A stretch of DNA of 64,000 bases from Ancistrus triradiatus. Lineage: Eukaryota; Chordata; Actinopteri; Siluriformes; Loricariidae. The stretch spans positions 1 through 64,000 of the forward strand of contig JAJAGP010001477.1 of NCBI GenBank assembly GCA_025084515.1, read 5' to 3'. Below the pieces are notes generated by a model that worked only from the letters and a program-made list of their open reading frames with translations, was not told the DNA's origin and made no database searches. Shown here piece by piece: positions 42,556 to 55,010 of this stretch (position 1 is its first letter; each line of letters begins with the position of its first letter). The position numbers were made by a program, and so were the translations under genes.

Positions 42556-43934
42556 CTTTGGTCAATAAATTTGGTTCAACTCAATACTTTGTAACATAAC
42601 TTTGTTGGCAATGACAGAGGTCAAACGTTTCTTGTAAGTCTTCACCAGGTTTGCACACACTGTAGCTGGTATTTTGGCCCATTCCTCCATGCAGATCTCT
42701 TCTAAAGCAGTGATGTTTTGGGGCAGCACGGCCTTTCAACTAACTCCACAAAGTTTCTATGGGGTTGAGGTCTGGAGACTGGCTAGGCTACTCCAGGACC
42801 TTGAAATGCTTTTTACGGAGCCACTCCTTCGTTGCCCGAGCGGTGTGTTTGGGATCATTGTCATGCTGGAAGACCCAGCCACGTTCCATCTTCAATGCTC
42901 TCACTGTTAGAAGGAAGTTTTGGCTTAAAATCTCACGATACATGGCCCCGTTCATTCTTCCCTTAACACAGATCAGTTGTCCTGTACCCTTTGCAGAAAA
43001 ACACCCACAAAGCATGAGGTTTTCACCCCGATGCTTCACAGTAGGTATGGTGCAACTCAGAATTCTTCTTCCTCCAAACACGGCGAGTTGAGTTTTTACC
43101 AAAAAGTTCTATTTTAGTTTCATCTGACCACATGATATTCTCCCAATCCTCTTCTGGATCATGTATATGCTCTCTGGCAACCTTCAGATGAGCCTGGACA
43201 TGTACTGGCTTAAGCAAGGGGGACATGCCTGGCAATGCAGGATCCGAGTCCCTCTCGATGTAGTGTGTTACTGATGGTAGCATTTTTACTTTGGTCCCAG
43301 CTGTCTGCAGGTCATTCATCAGGTCCCTCCGTGTAGTTCTGGGATTTTTGCTCACCGTTCTTATGATCATTTTGACCCAACAAGATGAGATCTTGCGTGG
43401 AGCCCCAAATCGAGGGAGATTATCAATGGTCTTGTATGTCTTACAATTGCTCCCACAGTTGATTTATTCATACCAACCTGCTTGCCTATTGTAGATTCAC
43501 TCTTCACAGCCTGCTGCAGGTCCACAATTTTCTTCCTGGTGTCCTTCGACAGCTCTTTGGTTTTGGCCATGTTTGAGTTTGGAGTCTGACTGTTTGAGGC
43601 TGTGGACAGGTTTCTATTATACAGATAACAAGGTCAAACAGGTACCATTAATACAGGTAACGAGTGGAGGACAGAGGAGCTTCTTAAAGAAGAAGTTACA
43701 GGTCTGTGAAAGCCAGAAATCTTGCTTGTTTGTGCGTGACCACATACTTATTTTCCACCATGATTTACAATTAAAATCTTTAAATATCCTACAATGTGAT
43801 TTCCTGGATTTTTTTCTCATTTTGTCTCTCGTAGTTGAAGTGTAACTATGATGAAAATTACAGACCTCTCTCATCTTTCTAAGTTGGAGAACTTGCACAA
43901 TCAGTGGCTGACTAAATACTTTTTTGCCCCACTG
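42556..43934 (-). mobile_element. Tc1/mariner transposon (GTGGGGCAAAAAAGTATTT family), second copy, left end missing
   Basis: The right end TTTTTGCCCCACTG before TA at 43935-43936 and its inner sequence match the element at 2269-4440. The left terminal repeat is missing; similarity starts at TTTGGTCAATAAA at about 42556. It lacks the LINE insertion, so it serves as an in-window control for that insertion site. Confidence 0.92.
42581..43570 (-). pseudogene. Broken Tc1 transposase, second copy of this family
   Basis: It starts MAKTKELSKDTRKKIVDLQQ at 43570. The helix-turn-helix text (IGKQVGMNKSTVGAIVR) is followed by a frameshift. The second piece (43370-43023) begins MIIRTVSKNPRTTRRDL and includes WSDETKIELFG. 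The third (43102-42788) has GCFSAKGTGQLICVKGRMNG and FQHDNDPKHTARATKEWL, ending KVLE-stop where tryptophan would be expected (TAG). SPDLNPIETLW follows and then another stop. All three acidic residues are visible but the frame is broken at least three times. Confidence 0.92.
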
Positions 43935-43936
43935 TA

Positions 43937-45249
43937 CTTAACAATATTATATGGGATATTGTAGTGTAGCAATACTGTCTAGATAGCCAAGATAATAATG
44001 TTAACATTGATTGTCTTATTGATTTTCTATTTTTTTTCTTTATTGTTTATTTTTTAGTATTTAACATATAGTGTAAAATGAAGTGCATTGTCAGGGTTCA
44101 CCCCAGCTTGCTCCGTTTTGTTTTGCCCGTTCTTTTCACCATGGTTCTTCCCATGTGTTCGTTGTTTGTGTTTAGGTTTTCGCGAGTGCGGCGTGCTTGG
44201 TGTTGTTGTGATACGTTTCTCTACTTTCATTACAGTCAAGACCTGCTTGCTTCAAGACCTCACGGATCATGGAACGTTCGATTCCCCGTAACACGCATTG
44301 ATTTGCTCGACCATTCCTTGCCCCACTTGCTCTTTCATTCTCAGTCCCTCACACACACAAACACATTTATGAAATTAGTCTTTTATGTGGCAGTGCAGCA
44401 TATTTTAATTTTTAATTATTTAGTTACACTTGGAGCAGGTGTTTCAGAAGAGAACACTCAACTGTGAAACTGTAAGAAACTACCACATCTAACCCTGGTG
44501 TGCTGCATTGCGAAAACACAGTTCTTCTTACTCTGCATGTTTTTCTATTGCAAAGACTCTGTTCTTCTTACTCCACCACAAATAGAAACAAATATTCAAA
44601 TATAAACTAATCTGCAATTGTCTCGCAATCCTCGCATGGTTCTTGCACTCCGGAGCACAGATTGAGCACACGTAATTCAGCAGAGTGCTGCTGCTCAGTA
44701 TCTTCTCTGTGCTTATAAAGAGCGCATTCAGTCTGCTCACACTGACAGTGAATGTGTTTCATAAAACATTCCAAATCAGATCATCCACTGTTACATGTGT
44801 CACTACTACTGCCGTGGTAAAACAGCTAATGTATCTGGCTATCTATCTAATATAGGGGTTAGGTTAATTACCTTATTAATAAGGATAATATCCTTATCGG
44901 GCCATGGATGTATATGCAAACAGGTTTAGTCTGAATGGACGTTATGTGGTGCATACCTGTATTGAGATGAAAAACTGAGATATGATAATATCATAAACAG
45001 TGCATTTTGAGGCAACACAGGTTTTGTTTCTTTTTCCAATTATGTATGTGATTACTTACAGATGCACGAAGATATATTTGGAAAGATAGGAAATAGCCAC
45101 ACATAGTGTATGGGACTGTATGGAAAATGCAAATATTACAAAAAAAATAAAATGCAGTGCTCCTTCGACTTTTATATAATTGCAGACAGTATGAACCCAG
45201 GATATTTCATGTTTTGTTTGATCAACTTTTAGTTTTAGTAGACATTTCA
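43937..45249. other. No recognised gene
   Basis: The block 44090-44360 is less AT-rich and has overlapping frames (44078-44467, 44088-44291) with no domain; it might be an old LTR. The rest is AT-rich. Confidence 0.4.
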
Positions 45250-45870
45250 GGCATACAACACATTCCAAAAAAAGTTGGGACAGGGGCAATTTGTGGCTAG
45301 TAATGAGGTAAAAAACTACATTTGTGATGTGATTTCAAATAGGTAATGTTTATAATCATAATAAACAGCTGTTTATAATCATGATCTGGTATCAAAACAG
45401 TATCCACAAAAGGCTGAGTCTTTGAGGAGCAAAGATGGGCAGAAGATTTCCTGTTTATCAACAAATGTGTGAGAAAAAATATTGAAATTTTTAAAAACAA
45501 TCTTCCTCAAGAAAGATTGGAAGGGAATTACATATTTCAATTTTAACTTTTTCTGATTTGGTTTATATTGCATTGTCTTTTTGAAAAATGCATGGACGTC
45601 CCTGGAAAAAATGTCATCTTGAAGTAAATTAATGCACTTAAGGAATTAACGAATTATATTATGCACTGTATAGGGAAAAATATGTAAATCCCTTCCAATC
45701 TTTCATTGCAGAACATTGTTTTTAAACATTTCAAAAATTTTCTCACACATTTATTGACAAACTGGAGATCCTCTGCCCATCTCTTCAGAGCCTTTAGTGG
45801 ATACTGATTTTGTACCAAATCATGAGTATAATCTCCTATTGCAACTTTTTCTGATTTGGGGTTGTAGTAT
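45250..45870. mobile_element. Palindromic MITE (~150-bp inverted arms)
   Basis: The left arm (about 45379-45538) and right arm (about 45677-45825) are reverse complements. For example, GAGCAAAGATGGGCAGAAGA on the left corresponds to the GATCCTCTGCCCATCTCTTC region on the right, and GAAAGATTGGAAGGG to CCCTTCCAATCTTTC. Outer edges also relate (CCAAAAAAAGTTGGGAC on the left, GCAACTTTTTCTGATTTGGG on the right). It has no coding capacity. The arms look like inverted duplicates of one end of a Tc1-type element. Exact termini are uncertain. Confidence 0.75.
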
Positions 45871-47355
45871 AAAATGAAATACTTCATACTAGGGCCTGAA
45901 GAATAATTCTCGACCATATTTAAATGTTGCTTAATGCATGTAAACTAATACATGATTAATATATGATTAATAGATTTAAAACTATAGGCAAGAGGTTTGA
46001 GTAATTCATTTCTTCTGTGAAATGAATCATTTGTAGAAAAAAAATTGAACTTTTTTTTAAGGCAATTTAGAACAGGATTGCCATTTTGATCATAAAATAG
46101 ACCTTTTATCACAATATAAATGAAGGGGAAATTGAGCTGAAACCCTCTGCTGGGGGAATGATTTCTATGTGTGGGTGTGTATTAGAGAAAGAAAGAAAAA
46201 TATGGCCGTGAACTAGACTGTGTGCTGAGTGTCCTCACACAGTTAAAGCCTTTCCAATAGGTGCAATGAGGCAGCATGAACAATCTGAAGGACTGGCACC
46301 TATGGACCTGTCATTTGACATGTCAGAACAAGACTAAAAAAAATGTAATGAGAACAAAGTCCTGCAGTTCTTGGTGGCCTCTCCTGAGGGCAGGGCAGTA
46401 GCCAGGGTTTCTGTGGAACTATGCATTGTTAAATTAGATCTATTATCATTGTGTTGACAGTTTACTGTACAGTAGGTTTGGAGCTTTCATTGAAAAAAAT
46501 CTAAAACATCAAAATACATCGGTCTACAGTAGCTTGATAATTAAGCTAAGGATATTTGTAAATATAGTTAGCTATAAAATAATGGACAATGCTTGATAAT
46601 AACACCTTGACAAGCAAATGTCATTACACACTTTTGTTTATTTACAAATGTGGCTTTCGTAAGCTCAGTATTATTGATTCAGTTACCTACATAAGCTGTC
46701 TTTCAATCAGTGCCAATGTGTGAAATGTTAGCTTGCCTAATAATACGAAAGACAGCCTAGCCTTCATCATGGCCAGATTACATACTTAACATGTTTCGTA
46801 CAATTGCATTTACTCCAGATACTGTATCAGGTTTCTCTTTTGAGTGTTTCTTACAGATAATGGTGTAGCAATCATTGTTTTGTCTTACTGAATGCTATGC
46901 TGCCTGCCAGGTCACACAGGCGCTACAAACCGTGCTGTCAGTCAAAGTGCTGATGATGCAACCAAGTGCACTCTCTCTCTCACAAACAGGTCAAAACTGA
47001 ATTACACATGCACTTGTCTCAGAGGAGAAGTTATCAACCACTGGTATTTTTATCCAGTTGCATTTAGCTTAAAATTTTATTTTTAGTTCTAGAAATTTGA
47101 GTTCTGGACCTTGTTGACCAGAGAGCTGATGACGGGCATGCCTGAGGGGACAGACTTTTTAGAGAGGGATGGCCTGAGGCAAGTGGATGATTGACTTTGT
47201 GTAATAAATTGTCAGGGCACTAAATGCATCCGTTTTGCATTTGAATAATCACCTGTCAGACAGCTCCCATTAAAAAGAGCCATCTTTCCTTATCTAGAGA
47301 AATGTGGCAGTTGACTGGCAGAATATGCAGAAAGATTCTGGTCTTTGTCAATCTG
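45871..47355. other. No recognised feature
   Basis: AT-rich sequence; the open frame at 46892-47086 has no known domain or clear splice sites. Confidence 0.45.
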
Positions 47356-47364
47356 ACATTTTAC

Positions 47365-47374
47365 ACACCACACA

Positions 47375-47405
<31 letters not shown>

Positions 47406-47411
47406 CACATG
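47365..47411. repeat. (CA)n microsatellite
   Basis: About 20 CA units with one CC interruption. Confidence 0.95.
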
Positions 47412-48030
47412 CATACTTGGAAAAATCCACACCTGCTGCAGTCTGTTTTTGTTCATTGAGGACAGCTCTTGTAACAAAGGGGAATGCATTATCAAACTGT
47501 ATTCACATTTCTCTCTCTATTCCTCACAGCAGCATTATTCTCTCTAGAACCTCAGTCTTATCAGTAAATGAGTGTTCACTCCTCCAATATGCCCCAGCTC
47601 ATAACTTATGCATGCCTACTTGGGGTTATGATGCGAATAAATCTGAGTGTTGTCAGGCATGGAAGCATGGCATAAATTAAAAATGAACTTTGAAATGGCA
47701 GAAGCAATTTGTTTATCATGATGGGCTGTAAAAGAATTCTTGTACTTCATGCATGCATTCACCATATCTAGTTCAGATGTGCCACTTGTGTGTCATATTC
47801 TTCTCATACATTTATATTTCTTACGAACAAGATGTTAGGACTGTTAGAGTAAGATTAGAAAAAAGAAAGCCACTCTTTAACAATAACAGTAACATTCAAT
47901 ATTTTTATTAGATTACATTGTGATAGTGTGGATAGACATGGATTTTACAACATGATGACTTAATATCATGCTTCAAAAGTCCATTTGTAAAATGGTACGC
48001 AAGTTCTTTCTGCCATGTCAGACAAGAGCT
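47412..48030. other. No recognised feature
   Basis: No gene or repeat was recognised up to the MITE flank. Confidence 0.45.
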
Positions 48031-48123
48031 TATGCATATGCATTTAAGGTGTTGCTGTATATACAGTACTGTGCAAAATTCTTGGGCCATGCTACATTTG
48101 ATATATTGTTTTAGCAATGGTAT

Positions 48124-48372
48124 TGTCATGAATCGTCTGGAGTGTGGACTTTGTGCTCCTCCTTGCCGCCAGGGGCGATTCGGACAAGGACATGTGCGGT
48201 GCTTCGCCGGACTGTGGAGCACCTGAAAGAGAAGCTAGGGCCCTGATTAGCAGTACTTCCAGGTGTACTACGGGGTATGTAGGCATGGTCCTAGCTCTCC
48301 CAGGTCATTGTTTGGATGATTATACTTCTGACTGTTGCCGCGTGTTATCTGGCCGTTTCGCATCTGATGTGA
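48124..48372 (+). repeat. 5' LTR, first part
   Basis: It matches 55261 onward. It contains about 45 extra bases near 48150-48195 that the 3' LTR lacks and lacks a short ACGCG-type block near 48302. It ends at the LINE target TGATGTGA (48365-48372). Confidence 0.85.
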
Positions 48373-48404
48373 TGTGATTAGACCTGATGAATATTTAGCC
48401 TTAA

Positions 48405-51400
48405 ATGAAGCCTCACCTCCTGGATACAGTCATGCTAGTCGCCCTCGTTCTAATGGTCGGGGGGGAGGCATAGCCACAATTTTTGACAAAGAGTTAGGTG
48501 TTACAGCTAAATCCCATTACAAGAGGGAAAAGGCCTAATTCTTTTGAAATACTGATTCTTAATGTGACTGATCCATCGTTTATGGAAGTCAAAAACCACA
48601 CTCTTTTCAGCTTATCACTATTTACCACTATTTACCGCCCGCGGGGGCAGCTGGTCCCGGTATTCAGAAATTTCTTCAGGAATTTTGTGCTAACTTTCAC
48701 TTTCCTGACCTTACTACTGTCAAACAGATAAGGCTTTTAATTGTAGGTGATTTCAATATTCACTTTGACAATGAGCAGGATCCACTTAAAATTTGATTTC
48801 GAGTCCATCTTAGAATCCATGGGTATTACCTCAGAATGTATGGGACTAACCCACCGCTGAATCATACTTAGATCTAATATTAAACATTTGGTATCAATAT
48901 ATTAGACAACTTTAATGTTTTCCTGTCCGGGGCCAAGCAATGATGGTTCGATTTCAGATCCACTATCTTTTTAGTATTTGAGCTATCTCTAATAAATAAA
49001 TCCTTCTGCCACTCGGGTCGAGTTCACACGCACGCCAAGCACTATCCCATCTGCTACTATCTCCAGCTGCGTTTATTAAAAACCTACCAGACTTAAAATT
49101 TAATACACCTACGGAGATAAATCATCTTGAGTGTGTAAATGAGCAATTAGATGTTGTGCTTCGCTCAACCCACCCTGGACATGACTGCCCCTGCTCGGGT
49201 CAAAACGTATTAGGGAAAAAAGGCTAGCCACCATTGGTATAATGGGTGACCAACACACCACCGTACCTTAAAAGCAAATCAAAGAACACGGCATTTAGAG
49301 CGCAAGTGGAGACATAGTAAATTGGAGGTGTTTAAGATTGCTTGAGGACAAGCATGCATGGTACAGCATGCCCTCACTAAAGCTAACGCTGCATACTTCT
49401 CTCAATTCCCATAGAGAAAAATAAGAATAATCCAAGATTTTCTTTATACAGTCTCTGCCAAATTAACAAAAAAACCCCCACAGAAAGTGACTCTCCCATG
49501 ATCGTGTGTAATTTTTAACAGTAATGATTTCATGTACTTTCTTTAATGATAAGATTAGAAAACATTAGGCATAAAAACTCAAATGACAATCATCATATCA
49601 CCAAACTGTTCAGCAACCTTCCAGATGCAGCACTAGTGAAGACAATCTGTTTTCAATTAGCCGTAAATCAAGATTAGAATCTTTTACCCCCAATTACTAA
49701 TACTAGGGGTAACTATCCGCACTGATCAGCTCCGTCTAAGTCATCAACATGTTTGTTAGATCCAATTCCTACACGTCTACTCAAACCGTAGTTACCTAGT
49801 GTTATAGAAGAGCCAGTGTTAGTTAATTTTAATTCGCTCATCCCTACCACTTAGGTTATGTAGTGCGGCGAATCCTGTCAGTCTGCCGTTATCAAACCAC
49901 TGATTAAAAAGGCCAGTCTTGCCCCTTGTGTGATATCTAATTATAGACCAATTTTCCAATCTTAACCATGTTTCTGTCCGTCAACTGATCGTTAGAAAAA
50001 AATCTTGAAAAAAGCTGTCTATCAGCAGCTCTGTAGTCACCTCCAAAGGAAATGAAATTTTTATGAAAAACATTTCAGTGCAGTGGCTTCAGGCCCCATC
50101 ATAGTACTGAAACAGCATTAGCTTAGGGTACTAAATGACTTGTTAAGGTCCTCAATGATAAGGGTGATGTGTTGTACTTTTCTTGTTCTGTTAAGGTGGT
50201 TTAAGTGTCAAAAGCATTTGACACTATAGATCATGATGTTTTACTAAACAGACTAGAACATACTGGGGTAGGTATTAAGGGATCAGCACTTTTCTCTTGG
50301 CTTTAAATCCTACTTAACTCTGACTGGTACCAGTTTTTGTTCATAATAAATAATCTAAGAGATCTAAGCTCTCAAAAGTGAAGTCTGGTGTGCCTCAGGG
50401 GTCAGTGCTTGGCCCGCTTTTATTCCTCTCTGTACATGCTGCCACTAGGCCGGGTCAGTTATTCCCGAAACAGTGGCATGAATTCCACTGCTATGCAGAT
50501 GATACACAGCTGTACATATCAGCCAAAAACTAATGACAGCCCTTACAAAGTCAACAAAAATCAGAGGACTGTGTAAAGGAAATAAAAGATTGGATGTTGT
50601 ATTTAATTTTCTCTTAAGCTTAACTCAGATAAAACTGAGGTGCTATTAGTGGGACGCTAAGGGCTGTAGGAGAACAGTAGATTAGCTACAACATCTACCC
50701 TAAATCTAGATGGCTGTCCAGTATTGCCCAGTCGTCTGTAAAAAAACTTAGGGGTAAACACATTTGGATTCAGATCAATCTCCGTGTTGATGCACAAATT
50801 AGCAGCATCACTCCCTAAAATTTCCTTTCTTTCAAGTACGTAATATCGCTAAAAACTTAGAAAATATCCTTCTCTTTATCAATGATGCAGAAAACTTGTT
50901 CATGCGTTTATAACCCTCAAGGTTTTGATTTACTGTAGCGCCTTTACTTACTGGATTGCTCTAGTAAATCTATAAATAAAAAATCTCAGTTTAGTTCAGA
51001 ATGCCAGGCAGCTGTCCCGAGTGCTAACTCGAAACTATAAAATTTTGATCATATCACTGACTGTTTCTATCATCACTGCAATGGTTACCAGTCAAATTCC
51101 CCGCATTGATTACAAAATACTTCTTATAACTTAATAAAGCTCTACATGGCGCTGGCCCCCACATTATCTGAGTGACCTCTTAGAGTTTTTACAATCCAAC
51201 TCGTCTAACTTCGTTTTCGCAGGGTGCAAAACTTCTTCATTTTAGTTCCTAGAATTAAAAAAGTCACAGCAGGGGGAAAGGCTTTCTCATACATGGCCCC
51301 CCAACTATGGATAAACTTCCCACTTTTGTCCAAGATTCAGACAGAGGAGGACACCGCCTCCAAGTTTTTAAGTCTAGGCTAAAAGACATACTTATTTACG

Positions 51401-51420
51401 CAGGCTTTGAACTAGATTTA
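48405..51420 (+). pseudogene. LINE endonuclease/reverse transcriptase, heavily broken
   Basis: Visible pieces in order are: endonuclease remnants SRPRSNGRGGGIATIF (about 48437) and VGDFNIHFDNEQD (about 48743, the conserved D-N of APE-type nucleases). Reverse transcriptase pieces are SKAFDTIDHDVLLNRLEHTG (about 50207), VKSGVPQGSVLGPLLFLSV (about 50380) and HCYADDTQLYIS (about 50487, the catalytic YADD). A C-terminal block AFSYMAPQLWINFP is at about 51283. Many frameshifts and stops separate them. Such proteins nick DNA and copy the element RNA at the nick; this copy is dead. Confidence 0.88.
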
Positions 51421-52250
51421 GACCAGGTTTGCATGGTTTTGGGTTGCTGGGGCCGGAGTCTGGAGTCATGAGGGGTCTGGCCACTGCCTGCCTTGTCCGC
51501 TAGCCGGGAGTGTCCCCCAGGTGGGCGGTGCTGGCCTGAACTAGGCTTTCGGTCCTCGGTGATCTTGACTCATGCATCCTTGCCTTAGAATAAGGGCCAG
51601 AGCTGAATGTAGGGTTCATAGTCAAAGAGTCGATATGGTGATCAGGAGACGTTTGAGGTTGCTGTCTTCTGCCGCTCGTAAGGGGTTGCCAATGTCTCAT
51701 GTGATCCCTCTTGGCTGTGTTTTTTCCTACCAGTTCTCCTCTTTCTAGCTTTCTAGCTATGCTGCTATAGCGTAATGCGCGGGGTCCAAAGGGGTCCCCC
51801 CCCCCATCCCCACCGCTACACTTGGCAATCAGTGATTGACATGGCACTCAGTGATTGTTAATAAACACTGTGACTCGGTTAATCAATAACATTAATTACA
51901 TTTTCTGTTTTCTCTCTCCGAGCCTGTGTTCAGGCAGTTCCGGCCCCACACATGATGTACATCTGATGGAGCTCCCACTGTTGCATAATTCACATTTTAT
52001 TCGAACCATGACTCCATGACTTTAGTTTCGCTCTTCGATTCGTTTATCATACCATACCCGGGCACACTTAATGTCGATGTGAATACTTCACATTTTATTC
52101 GAACCTTTGACTCCATGACTGTAGTTCCCGCCCGGCTTCTTAGATTTATCATCAAGACATGGGCCCTACTGTCGATGGGCTACTCAACAGGGTATTAGAA
52201 CTTTGAATAAAGGACTGTAGTCTACGCTCGGAGATTTAGAATTCTACAAC

Positions 52251-52357
52251 AAAAAAAAAAAAAAAAAACGAAAAAAAAAAAACAAAAAAAACACCCACCC
52301 CCCCCCCCCCCCCCCCCCCCCCCCACCCCTCCCGCCCACCCACCCCCCCCCCCCCCT
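52251..52357. repeat. Poly-A then poly-C homopolymer tract
   Basis: Long A runs with CG or C interruptions are followed by more than 60 bases that are almost all C, with a few A, T or G. The minus strand is therefore long G runs. Length in the assembly may be unreliable. Confidence 0.92.
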
Positions 52358-52567
52358 ACGCCGCCCAAGGAGGTTGGTTCCCTTTTTGAGTCTTGGTCCT
52401 CCCAAGGTTTCTTCCTAGAACTAGGGAGTTTTTCCTTGCCACTGTCGCCCTAGGCTTGCTCAATTTGAGATTGGACGTAGTTATTAGGAGATAATCTAAA
52501 CTTGTAAAGTTGCTTTGAGACAATGCTCCATTGTAAAAAGCGCTATATAAATAAATCTGACTTGACT

Positions 52568-52902
52568 TGACTTGATGTGACGTTTTCCTCGCGCTATAAA
52601 CCGTATTCGCCGGTAAGCCCGCTTGTTATGTTCCCTTGCAGTAAAGCCTGGTATTGTTTATATTGTCTATGTTTGTGTTATTAAGTTTACTTTTGTTCAC
52701 ATTTGAGCTCCGTATAGTCTATGTTTGGGCTATTAAGCTTACTTTTGTTCATGTTTGTACGGTTGAGCTCTGTATAGTCTATGTTAGTGCTATTAAGTTT
52801 ATCTGAGTTCATGTTTGTGTTCAGTTTCGCATTAAAGCATCATGGGTATTTTCATAGAGCCTGCATTCGTCTCCTACATGCCCGTTGAACCCCGTCGTAA
52901 CA
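52568..52902 (+). repeat. 5' LTR, second part
   Basis: It resumes at TGATGTGACGTTTTCC and matches 55458-55795 through GCGCTATAAACC, the repeated GTCTATGTT...TTACTTTTGTTCA units and GCCTGCATTCGTCTCCTACA to CGTAACA. Confidence 0.88.
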
Positions 52903-53454
52903 GATTGACCCGCCAAACGGCAGGTATTAAGGTTAATTCAGTTCGGTCTACGTCAGCTGAGCTGCAGAAAAAATTTGACGGCGATCCCCGTCTATGTCAC
53001 TATATTGAAGATGAGCATTTAGTGTTTGTAAACTGGCGTCTCACAGGCAAAGCGCTTGTCTGGGCAGAGGCCAACTGGTCCCAGTTGTTTCAGGGGACTT
53101 ATGATCAGCTAATAGGTGAGCTGTGGGATCAGTTTGGTCTCACTGATAGCTCTAAGCAGGAGTTCATCAGTCGCCTCGTCCGGCCTGCTTTGGCTAGCAA
53201 TGTGTTAGATCCCCAGCTTACCAGCGGCTGGAAGGTTCGTTACAAGCACCGGTTGGTGTCTAATCATCCGGTATTTAAGCCTGCTAGCCTTGTAGCTGAG
53301 CGGTTAACGCCTTGTACCTCAGTATCTGAGGAGTTACAGATCAGTGGCTTAGTACCTGAATCACTAATGCCAGATAGCTCCGCCAATAATCCTGTAGATT
53401 TAGTTTCCGAGTCGACCAGTTTCGTTTATGTACATGCAAGCTCAGTTGTAGAGC

Positions 53455-54215
53455 TGATAGCGATGGATGTTCATGTTTCTGACCTTGCTAGATCTGTATT
53501 ATAGCTGATAGCGATGGATGTTCATGTTTCTGACCTCGCTAGCTCAGTATTTGAGCCGATAGCTGTGGACGTTCGTGTTTCTGACCATGCTAGCTCAGTA
53601 GTAGAGCCGATAGCGGTGGATATTGGAGTTTCTGACCACACTAGCTCAGTATTTGAGCCGATAGTTGTGGACGTTCATGTTTCTGACGTCGCTAGCTCAG
53701 TTATTGAGCCAATAGCATCTTGTTTTATTAATTCTGGATACGCTAGCTCCGAAAATGAACCGTTAACGTCTTGTTGTTCTGATTTTGAACACGCTAGCTC
53801 TGTGATTGAGCCAATAGCGTCTGGTCGTGGTGTTTCTGAACTCGCTAGCTCAGTTGTTGAGCCGATAGCATCAAAAGTCTGTGTTTCTGAACTCGCTAGC
53901 TCAGATATTGAACCGATAACGTCTCGTCATGGTGTTTCTGAACACGCTAGCTCCGTAAATGAGCCAATAGCATCTCATCGAGGTGTTTCTGAACTTGCTA
54001 GCTCCGTTATTGAGCTGATAGCATTTCATTGAGGTGTTTCTGAACTCGCTAGCTCAGTTAATGAGCCGATAGCGTCTCGTCGAGGTGTTTCTGAACTCGC
54101 TAGCTCAGTTAATGAGCCGATAGCGTCTCATCAAGGTGTTTCTGAACTTGCTAGCTCCATATTAGAGCTGAGGGCATCTGGTCGTCCCGTTTCAGAACAC
54201 GTCAGCTCCGTACTA
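53455..54215 (+). repeat. 51-bp coding minisatellite (17-residue period)
   Basis: About 15 units of 51 bases occur, each with GTTTCTGA.CTCGCTAGCTC and GAGCCGATAGC. The period is a multiple of three and keeps the frame. Two units have picked up stop codons. Confidence 0.9.
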
Positions 54216-54594
54216 GAGCCGATAATGTTGCATAGTGCTATGTCTGAGTATGTTAGCACAGCATCTGAGCCGCTGTTGACCAGAAACTCGGTATCTGCAC
54301 GCGTCACTCCCGCGCCACGGACATTTGCACCGACTCCTGCGCCACGGACATTTGCGCCATGTACATTTGCGCCGACTCACATGCCACGTACTTTAGCTTC
54401 TGTTCCAGATCCAGCGCCGAGGAGGACTGTTCCAGTTCCAGCAGCAAGGAAATCCGTTCCAGTCCCAGCGCCGAGGAGGACCGTTCAAGTGCCAGCTCCG
54501 AGGTATGCTCTGGTTCCGGTTCCAGTGCCGAGGGTGGCTGTCCTGGTCCAGAAGCGTGCACCAAGGGTGTCCGTGCTGGAGACAGAGGCCGTGG

Positions 54595-55010
54595 GTTCGA
54601 GAGAGGCCTTTCCAGAGGTCGTGGGTTCGAGGGAGACCTTGCCAGAGGTCGTGTGTTCCAGGGAGGCCATGCCAGAGGTCGTGAGTTCAAGAGAGGCCAT
54701 GCCAGAGGTCGTGAGTTCAAGAGAGGCCTTGCCAGAGGCCGTGAGTTCGAGAGAGGCCTTGCTAGAGGCCGTGGGTTTGAGAGAGGCCTTACCAGAGGTC
54801 GTGTGTTCAAGACGGGCCTTGCCAGAGGCCGTGTGCTCGAGAGAGGCCCTGCAGCAGGTCGTCGGTTCTCGTGAGGACCAGCAGGAGGTCCGTGTGTTCC
54901 CGTGAGGACCAGCAGGAGGCCGTGTGTTCCCGTGAGGACCAACAGGAGGCCGTGTGTTCCCGTGAGAATCTGCAGGAGACCGTGTGTTCCCGTGAGGTCC
55001 AGCATGAGGC
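54595..55010 (+). repeat. 30-bp coding minisatellite (10-residue period)
   Basis: There are about nine units of GAGGTCGTGAGTTCAAGAGA plus GGCCTTGCCA, then about five of the related GAGGCCGTGTGTTCCCGTGA plus GGACCAGCAG. A one-base difference at the junction of the two types shifts the frame. Confidence 0.9.

Larger units (their letters stand above)
48373..52567 (+). mobile_element. L2-like LINE inserted in the 5' LTR
   Basis: The insert is bounded by TGATGTGA at 48365-48372 and 52568-52575, an 8-base duplication. It ends with the fish L2-type 3' signature: TTGAGACAATGCTCCATTGT, AAAAAGCGCTATATAAATAA, then a short TGACT repeat tail. Order: partial endonuclease, reverse transcriptase, about 1.1 kb of 3' untranslated sequence. 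The start is inside the endonuclease, so it is 5' truncated. A poly-A/poly-C tract (52251-52357) lies near its 3' end. Confidence 0.9.

Noticed and set aside
46892..47086. Possible small host exon
   Set aside because: No convincing splice sites, no domain, and the codon content is that of the surrounding AT-rich DNA.
51500..51847. 115-residue minus-strand frame
   Set aside because: It lies in the 3' untranslated part of the L2-like LINE, antisense to the element, with no recognised domain.
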